A stretch of 64,000 nt of DNA from BS750m-G69 sp964441235 (lineage in GTDB: Bacteria; Fidelibacterota; UBA2242), in contig CAYTUQ010000008.1 in assembly GCA_964441235.1 (NCBI GenBank), forward strand, positions 34,896 to 98,895, read 5' to 3'. Below are positions 58,987 to 64,000 of this stretch, in pieces (within the stretch, counting starts at the first letter, position 1; every line of letters starts with the position of its first letter). The position numbers and the translations under genes were made by a program. The notes under the pieces are model-generated. The model saw only the letters and a list, made by a program, of their open reading frames with translations, was not told where the DNA came from and searched no databases.

Positions 58987-60366
58987 ATGATAAAAAAAAT
59001 CCTATTTAAAAACGCAAAAATCTCTGTTGGAATCGAAAATAAAACTGAAACAGTTGACTTTCTTGTTGAAGATGGAGTATTTGTCGAAATTGGAAAATCT
59101 ATTCGGTCATTCAGAGATTGTGGAATTGTCGATTTAAGAAATCAACTTACTTTACCTGGTGGAATTGATCCACACGTCCATTTTGATACTCCGGGATTTG
59201 AAGAGCGAGAGGATTTTGATTCCGGCTCCGCATTTTCAGCAATGGGTGGAATTACAACAGTTATTGACATGCCTTGCACATCAATTCCACCTGTAACTTC
59301 CGTTATAAATCTGGAAAATAAGTTAAAAATCATTTCAGGGCGTTCTTATACTGACTATGCACTCTGGGGTGGCGTTTCCGGTAATTGTTTCCGTGAGGGA
59401 AATTGGCAGCAAAACATGAATGAATTGTGGGAAGCAGGAGTTGTTGGATTCAAAACATACTCACTTTCCGGAATGGACACTTTCACTCATTTTTTACCAG
59501 ACGAATTGGAAAAGGTGATTGAACACGCTGGGAAGGTAAACGGTTTAATTGGTCATCATGCCGAATGCGCCGAAATAGTAATCCCATTAACAGAAAAGAT
59601 AATGTCCGAGGGGAAAGATAATCCTGAAGCGTATTTTTCATCCCGACCTGAAATAGCTGAAGTAGAAGCAATAAAACGAATAGCAAAACTTGCGGGGAAA
59701 TATGGAGCTGCGATTCATATTGTGCATGTTTCTTCAGGTAAAAGTGCGGCAATAATTCGAAAAGCTCGTTTGGAATCAGTTGGTATTTCCGGAGAAACCT
59801 GCCCACATTTCTTAGCATTTACTATTGATGATTTTATCGAAAAAGGAAGTATTCTCAAGACTGCTCCGGTTGTAAAAACCAAAAAAGACTCGCAAAAATT
59901 ATGGGAATCGTTGAAAAATGGATCTCTATCTTTTGTTGCCAGCGATCATGCGGCATGTCCAATTGAGCAAAAACAAACCGGTTCAGTCTGGACGGATTAC
60001 GGTGGGATTTCCGGAACAGGAACTGTTATTCCATATCTTTATTCGGAAGGTTATCGCAAAAACAAAATATCGCTTTCAAAATTAGTTGAGATTTCTTCAA
60101 AAAGCGCAGCAGAACGCTTTGGGATTTATCCTACAAAAGGTGCTTTTATGGAAGGCAGTGATGCTGATTTTGTTTGTATAGATGAAAATGATACAACAGT
60201 CGTTCATGGGAGCGATTTCCCATCAAAAGGTAAATTCACGCCATTTGAAGGTTCTAAATTTAGAGGGAAGATCAAAAAAACATTTCTGCGTGGTAACTTG
60301 ATTTACTCTGACAAAGATGGACTTTCAATCGGGAAAATCGGTAGATTTTTAAAAAGAGGAGGATAG
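58987..60366 (+). CDS. Hydantoinase/allantoinase-type amidohydrolase
   Basis: 459 residues from the ATG at 58987. Cyclic amidase of the dihydropyrimidinase family, opening hydantoin, allantoin or similar rings. Metal site motif PGGIDPHVHFDTPGFEEREDF, bridging lysine in VVGFKTYSLSG, further ligands in LIGHHAECAEI and IHIVHVSSGKSA, and catalytic Asp in FVASDHAACP. The FDTPGFEEREDFDSG pattern is closer to allantoinase and HyuA-like enzymes than to dihydropyrimidinase. Continues with ssnA and the transporter on the same strand; equivalents (hyuA) occur in urate/purine clusters. Confidence 0.85.
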   Translation: MIKKILFKNAKISVGIENKTETVDFLVEDGVFVEIGKSIRSFRDCGIVDLRNQLTLPGGIDPHVHFDTPGFEEREDFDSGSAFSAMGGITTVIDMPCTSIPPVTSVINLENKLKIISGRSYTDYALWGGVSGNCFREGNWQQNMNELWEAGVVGFKTYSLSGMDTFTHFLPDELEKVIEHAGKVNGLIGHHAECAEIVIPLTEKIMSEGKDNPEAYFSSRPEIAEVEAIKRIAKLAGKYGAAIHIVHVSSGKSAAIIRKARLESVGISGETCPHFLAFTIDDFIEKGSILKTAPVVKTKKDSQKLWESLKNGSLSFVASDHAACPIEQKQTGSVWTDYGGISGTGTVIPYLYSEGYRKNKISLSKLVEISSKSAAERFGIYPTKGAFMEGSDADFVCIDENDTTVVHGSDFPSKGKFTPFEGSKFRGKIKKTFLRGNLIYSDKDGLSIGKIGRFLKRGG

Positions 60367-60400
60367 TCCTTTCAAAGTGCAAAGTGCAAATTTCAAATTG

Positions 60401-60458
60401 CCCCAAAGGGATCTTCCATAGGTCACGCAGGACTCCTTCGGAGAATCCTCCGTGATCT
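60401..60458. repeat. Compound palindromic repeat
   Basis: CCCCAAAGGG, then TCACG...GGA, CTCCTTCGGAG (60433-60443) and AATCCTCCGTGATC. Closely parallels the order of palindromes at 43794-43851, showing that several micro-elements can travel or accumulate together. It lies between the hydantoinase and ssnA genes. Confidence 0.6.
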
Positions 60459-60514
60459 TTGAGATGAGGCAAATCGGAAGTTGATCTATAATAATAAACG
60501 ATAGAGGAATAGAA

Positions 60515-61861
60515 ATGGAAGAAGAGGTAAAAAACAAACCGATAGTAATATATGGAGGACCTTTATTCGACGGTAAGGGAAACGTCTATAAAGAAGGGGC
60601 AATTTATGTCTCAGAAGAAAAGATAAAATTCGTCGGAAATGAAGAAGATGTTTTCAGTCGAATTCCCAAAAACACTGATATGGAATTCTATGATACTCAG
60701 GGAAAAGTAATCTTCCCGGGTCTGATCAACCTCCATCACCATTTTTATTCTGCACTATCAAAAGGTCTCTCACCAATTGGACAGGTAACAAACTTCTATG
60801 AACGATTAAGTAATTTTTGGTGGAAATTAGATAAAGCCCTGGACGGTGAAACAATTCAACTCTCAGCATTAATAACCTTGCTGGATTGTATCAAATCAGG
60901 AGTCACAACTGTTTTTGATCACCATGCATCACCATTAAATGTAAAAGGCAGCCTGGAAAATATTGCATCCGTAGTCAAAAGAGCCGGGATTCAGGCAGCT
61001 TTATGTTATGAAGTATCAGACCGAGATGGAAATGATGTGTTTACCAGAGGTTTGGAGGAAAACCTGAACTTTGTCGAATCGCATAAAGACGATGAAAATA
61101 TAAGGGGAATATTAGGATTGCACGCAAACTTCACACTTTCAGAAGATTCTTTAAAAGAAATTTCCTGCCACTTTGATCCTGAAGTTGGAATTCATATCCA
61201 CTGTGGTGAAGATGTAATTGACGCAGAATATTGTAAAGACCTTGGTTATGAAGGTCCTGTAGACCGGCTAAATTATTATAACCTTTTATCGCGTAAATCA
61301 ATTCTGGCTCACGGAATACATTTATCGCGAAAGGAATTGAAAATATTAGAAAAGGCAAAGGCGATTATTGTTCACAATCCCGAATCGAATATGAACAATA
61401 ATGTAGGGCGTCTTGATATTCCTTTACCTGAAAATGTTTCAGTCGGATTGGGAACAGACGGTATGTCATCTAATATGCTTCAAACTTTTCGGTCAGCGTA
61501 TCTACTCCACAGGCAGGCTGGGGTTGATGAAAAGACTATTTTCAAAAATTTACCTGATTATCTATTTAAGAACAATAGTCTTTTTGCATCTCAATTTTTC
61601 CCCGGCAAACCCGGTATATTGGAGCAGGGTTCAAATGCGGATATATCTGTCTTCAATTACATTCCTGTAACCCCTTTCCATTCAGGAAATCTTTATGGTC
61701 ATATAATTTTTGGTATGTACAATGCACAAGCTTCTATGGTTATGACGAAAGGACAAATAATTTATAATGATGGTGCTTTTCTAACACTTGATGAAGAATT
61801 AATTCGTAGCGAGGCTAAAAAAGCAAGTGAAAGATTGTGGAAAAAGTATGTTAATCAATAA
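60515..61861 (+). CDS. ssnA: SsnA-like aminohydrolase
   Basis: 448 residues of the amidohydrolase (ATZ/TRZ, chlorohydrolase) superfamily. VIFPGLINLHHHFYSALSKGLSP gives the N-terminal HxH, FDHHASP is characteristic of SsnA, GLHANFTLSED and VGIHIHCGED carry further ligands, SILAHGIHLSRKEL and VGLGTDGMSSNMLQ complete the site. E. coli SsnA belongs to the urate/purine catabolic locus. It probably removes an amino group or opens a ring of a purine breakdown product. Good agreement over the full length, including the GIQAALCYEVSDRDG segment. Confidence 0.88.
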   Translation: MEEEVKNKPIVIYGGPLFDGKGNVYKEGAIYVSEEKIKFVGNEEDVFSRIPKNTDMEFYDTQGKVIFPGLINLHHHFYSALSKGLSPIGQVTNFYERLSNFWWKLDKALDGETIQLSALITLLDCIKSGVTTVFDHHASPLNVKGSLENIASVVKRAGIQAALCYEVSDRDGNDVFTRGLEENLNFVESHKDDENIRGILGLHANFTLSEDSLKEISCHFDPEVGIHIHCGEDVIDAEYCKDLGYEGPVDRLNYYNLLSRKSILAHGIHLSRKELKILEKAKAIIVHNPESNMNNNVGRLDIPLPENVSVGLGTDGMSSNMLQTFRSAYLLHRQAGVDEKTIFKNLPDYLFKNNSLFASQFFPGKPGILEQGSNADISVFNYIPVTPFHSGNLYGHIIFGMYNAQASMVMTKGQIIYNDGAFLTLDEELIRSEAKKASERLWKKYVNQ

Positions 61862-61908
61862 AACAATGGGATAGTTTCACCTGTTCTAATTTAGAGAGAG
61901 AAATTTAT

Positions 61909-63594
61909 ATGGATCGAGAGAGATGGGATAAACGAACAGCATTTATCATGGCTGCAATAGGTTCAGCTATCGGACTTGGAAACGTTTGGCGGTTTCCTTA
62001 CATGGCATACGCCAATGGAGGGGGAGCATTTTTTATTCCATATATCATTGCTTTAATTACTACAGGTATTCCTTTAATAGCTCTCGAATTTTATCTTGGA
62101 AACCGCTACCAAAAAGGACCCACTGAGGCATACGGTTTTATCCGCAAAAATACAAACTATATCGGTTGGTTCGCTATCGGTACAACTATGATAATAGCAT
62201 TTTATTATGCTGTTATCATGTCATGGGCAGGGAATTATATATTTCATTCAATTGGTGTAAGGTGGTCAGGTAACGAAAGCAACTTTTTCTTCAGTCAGGT
62301 GCTTGGGCGCTCAAAAGGGATTGGAACACTTGGAGGCGTTCAATGGCAATTAGTTCTTTGTAATCTTATCATCTGGTTGGCAATTTTTTTAATTATTTTC
62401 AAAGGTATTAAAGTCGTCGGTAAAGTTGTAAACTGGACTGTTGGGTTACCGTGGGTATTATTATTGATCTTAATTATTCGTGGTATCACCCTGAAGGGAG
62501 CTTACCAGGGACTGGAATACTATCTCAAACCCGACTTTTCTCAGCTCTTGAATCCAAATGTCTGGCTTGCAGCTTATGGGCAGATATTCTTTACACTTTC
62601 TCTTGGGTTTGGTGTTATGATTGCCTACGCCTCTTATTTGCCTAAAGACTCAGATATTAACACGAATGCATGGGTCGTCTCCTTTGCAAACTGTGCGACT
62701 TCCTTTTTTGCTGGATTTGCGGTTTTTTCCATACTGGGATTTCTTGCATTCCAAACGGATCAACCTATAAACGAGGTGGTCAATGCCGGTCCAGGTTTAG
62801 CTTTTGTCATATACCCGACCGCAATCGGTACATTACCAGGTGGTATTATAATACAATCAATTTTTGGAATCATGTTCTTTTTAATGCTGTTTACGTTGGG
62901 TATTGATTCTGCCTTCTCATTTGTAGAAGCATTCGTGACAGGATTAAAGGATTCATTCAAAGTCAAGCGGGAAAAAGCATCCTTCTGGGTCTGTTTCGTC
63001 GGATTTCTAATTGGTATGTTGTTTACATCAAAGGCAGGTTATTATTGGCTGGATGTTGTTGATCATTGGATGAATTGGGGACTGGTCATTGTTGGATTGC
63101 TTGAGGCAATTCTTATTGGGTGGTTCTTTGATATTCGGAAAGTAGCAAGTGATATTGATTCTTCTTCTGACATAAAGTTCGGGAAGATATGGATTGTTTC
63201 AGTAAAATATATTACACCTGTCATTCTCCTAATAACGATAGTAACAAGTATTGTAAAAGAGGTCAAGTCCCCATACGGAGGTTACCCGATATGGTCTTTA
63301 ATGTTAGGTGGTTGGTTCTTATTAATTAGCCTGATGTATTTTGCAATTATTTTACAAAACAAAGGCAATTTTTCAACAATGAAAAACAGACATCTCAGGT
63401 TTTTCGGCTGGCTTATTTCTTATGCTGGATTTATCTGGACATTTTACCAATTCTACAGTTATACAAGCAAAATAGCACCGTGCATAACACTGATGCTGTC
63501 AGTCATTATTGCTTTTTTTACGTTTAGTCTTAGTAAAAATGACAAAGAATCTGAAATAAAACCTTGTGTCAAGTCCAGTAGTAAATCTTTTTAA
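61909..63594 (+). CDS. Sodium-dependent NSS-family transporter
   Basis: 561 residues, about 12 membrane helices. The family signature is at the start: RWDKRTAFIMAAIGSAIGLGNVWRFPYMAYANGGGAFFIPYI, the sodium and substrate site of TM1. TM6 region: GQIFFTLSLGFGVMIAYASYL; TM8 region: MFFLMLFTLGIDSAFSFVEAF. Imports amino acids or related compounds with Na+. Together with a tiny MetS-like subunit (63652-63753) it resembles MetPS-type systems, which also have 12 helices. Last gene of the catabolic operon, 47 bases after ssnA; it may import the substrate or a product amino acid. Confidence 0.93.
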   Translation: MDRERWDKRTAFIMAAIGSAIGLGNVWRFPYMAYANGGGAFFIPYIIALITTGIPLIALEFYLGNRYQKGPTEAYGFIRKNTNYIGWFAIGTTMIIAFYYAVIMSWAGNYIFHSIGVRWSGNESNFFFSQVLGRSKGIGTLGGVQWQLVLCNLIIWLAIFLIIFKGIKVVGKVVNWTVGLPWVLLLILIIRGITLKGAYQGLEYYLKPDFSQLLNPNVWLAAYGQIFFTLSLGFGVMIAYASYLPKDSDINTNAWVVSFANCATSFFAGFAVFSILGFLAFQTDQPINEVVNAGPGLAFVIYPTAIGTLPGGIIIQSIFGIMFFLMLFTLGIDSAFSFVEAFVTGLKDSFKVKREKASFWVCFVGFLIGMLFTSKAGYYWLDVVDHWMNWGLVIVGLLEAILIGWFFDIRKVASDIDSSSDIKFGKIWIVSVKYITPVILLITIVTSIVKEVKSPYGGYPIWSLMLGGWFLLISLMYFAIILQNKGNFSTMKNRHLRFFGWLISYAGFIWTFYQFYSYTSKIAPCITLMLSVIIAFFTFSLSKNDKESEIKPCVKSSSKSF

Positions 63595-63651
63595 TTTGTG
63601 AAATGTTATAAAAACGGATTTAACATAAAGGGGATAAATAGGAGTTTTATT

Positions 63652-63753
63652 GTGAGTATATTGGCAATAATAATGGGAATTACAATTTTTATTGTTCTTG
63701 TGGGCGGTATTATATACGGTTTAATTAAGATAAAGAAACAAAATCAAGATTGA
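63652..63753 (+). CDS. MetS-like small subunit of the NSS transporter
   Basis: 33-residue single-helix membrane protein starting at a GTG with AGGAG nine bases upstream: SILAIIMGITIFIVLVGGII then YGLIKIKKQNQD. In Corynebacterium the small protein MetS is needed for activity of the NSS methionine/alanine transporter MetP, and similar small genes follow many bacterial NSS genes. Position (58 bases after the transporter), length and the charged tail all fit. Confidence 0.75.
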   Translation: MSILAIIMGITIFIVLVGGIIYGLIKIKKQNQD

Positions 63754-63831
63754 AAAAAAGGTGATAAATATCTCAGAAGTGGATTTGGAAATCAAAATAA
63801 CCTTCATAATCAGGCATCACAACAAAGCATT

Positions 63832-63853
63832 TCTCAAAGGGTCCTCTACGAGG
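63832..63853. repeat. Possible 22-bp micro-element (copy 12)
   Basis: TCTCAAAGGGT then CCTCTACGAGG. The second palindrome is perfect, the first is damaged; the layout parallels the copy at 30271-30292. Confidence 0.5.
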
Positions 63854-63922
63854 CTGGATGATGAGGCACTTTCATATAAAGTTTACTTGTAATACTGACC
63901 AAAAATAGATATTTTATAAATC

Positions 63923-64000
63923 ATGAATAAGGAAGAATTAATATCGGGTTCCTTCTCGTTTAGAGTGGGTAAATATCATTTAAATGTTTCATATGCGGGA
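63923..64000 (+). CDS. Start of an unidentified gene (partial)
   Basis: An open frame MNKEELISGSFSFRVGKYHL then NVSYAG runs off the window end. No ribosome site better than the AT-rich ATAAATC is visible, and 26 codons are too few to name a family. Confidence 0.3.
   Translation, partial: MNKEELISGSFSFRVGKYHLNVSYAG

Overview
This AT-rich window looks like part of a draft scaffold (100 Ns at 30348-30447) from an uncultivated, probably anaerobic Gram-negative bacterium of the Bacteroidota/FCB neighbourhood. The grounds are a V-type ATPase operon in the order E-DUF2764-A-B-D-I, a long SecA with an insertion and a C-terminal zinc tail, a LolA-like periplasmic protein beside an FtsX-type exporter, and several S23-type four-helix-bundle genes. 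Clear AGGAG-type ribosome sites are used. The phylum is an inference; no rRNA is present.

Layout. 1-6205 (minus): V-ATPase operon. 6511-10998: nusB and secA, with a broken four-helix-bundle gene between them. 11000-16655: inverted repeat, group II intron-like remnant, dead radical SAM gene, intact spore-photoproduct-lyase-like gene, Nudix hydrolase, tRNA-Lys, dead IS1634-like transposase. 16655-23051 (minus): a tight operon with two successive pairs of TPR histidine kinase and receiver protein; the receiver proteins end in regions that look like HEPN domains. A truncated third kinase copy lies beyond. 23252-27841 (minus): broken DUF4143 ATPase, an unknown 520-residue protein, and an RtcR-like CARF-sigma54 activator that starts 2 bases after a tRNA-Ser gene. 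27970-35965: acyl-CoA synthetase, a second tRNA-Ser with a GIY-YIG gene and a dead duplicate of both, then an ABC exporter operon interrupted by four-helix-bundle cassettes. 36109-41258: type II restriction-modification pair, defence-gene fragments, toxin-antitoxin pair, macro-domain protein. 41346-48082: TrmO, a lipoprotein, a GrdB-like protein, a phosphoesterase and others.

48265-63753 is a catabolic cluster: a three-subunit xanthine dehydrogenase-type molybdenum hydroxylase, a fold-type II PLP enzyme, a hydantoinase/allantoinase, an SsnA-like amidohydrolase, and an NSS transporter with its MetS-like small subunit. The set resembles the anaerobic purine/urate catabolic clusters of gut bacteria. 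It is broken up by four mobile or addictive modules: an ATPase gene between 34-bp direct repeats, a REP/RAYT element, a ParE-type pair and a TumE-type pair.

The most unusual signal is a family of 22-23 bp elements, each two adjacent small palindromes. At least a dozen are visible. Several can be shown to be insertions because removing them restores a reading frame, matches an intact duplicate tRNA-Ser, or matches the other arm of an inverted repeat. Two selfish modules (the restriction-modification pair and the ParE pair) are each followed by a degenerate copy of the 3' end of the gene they follow.
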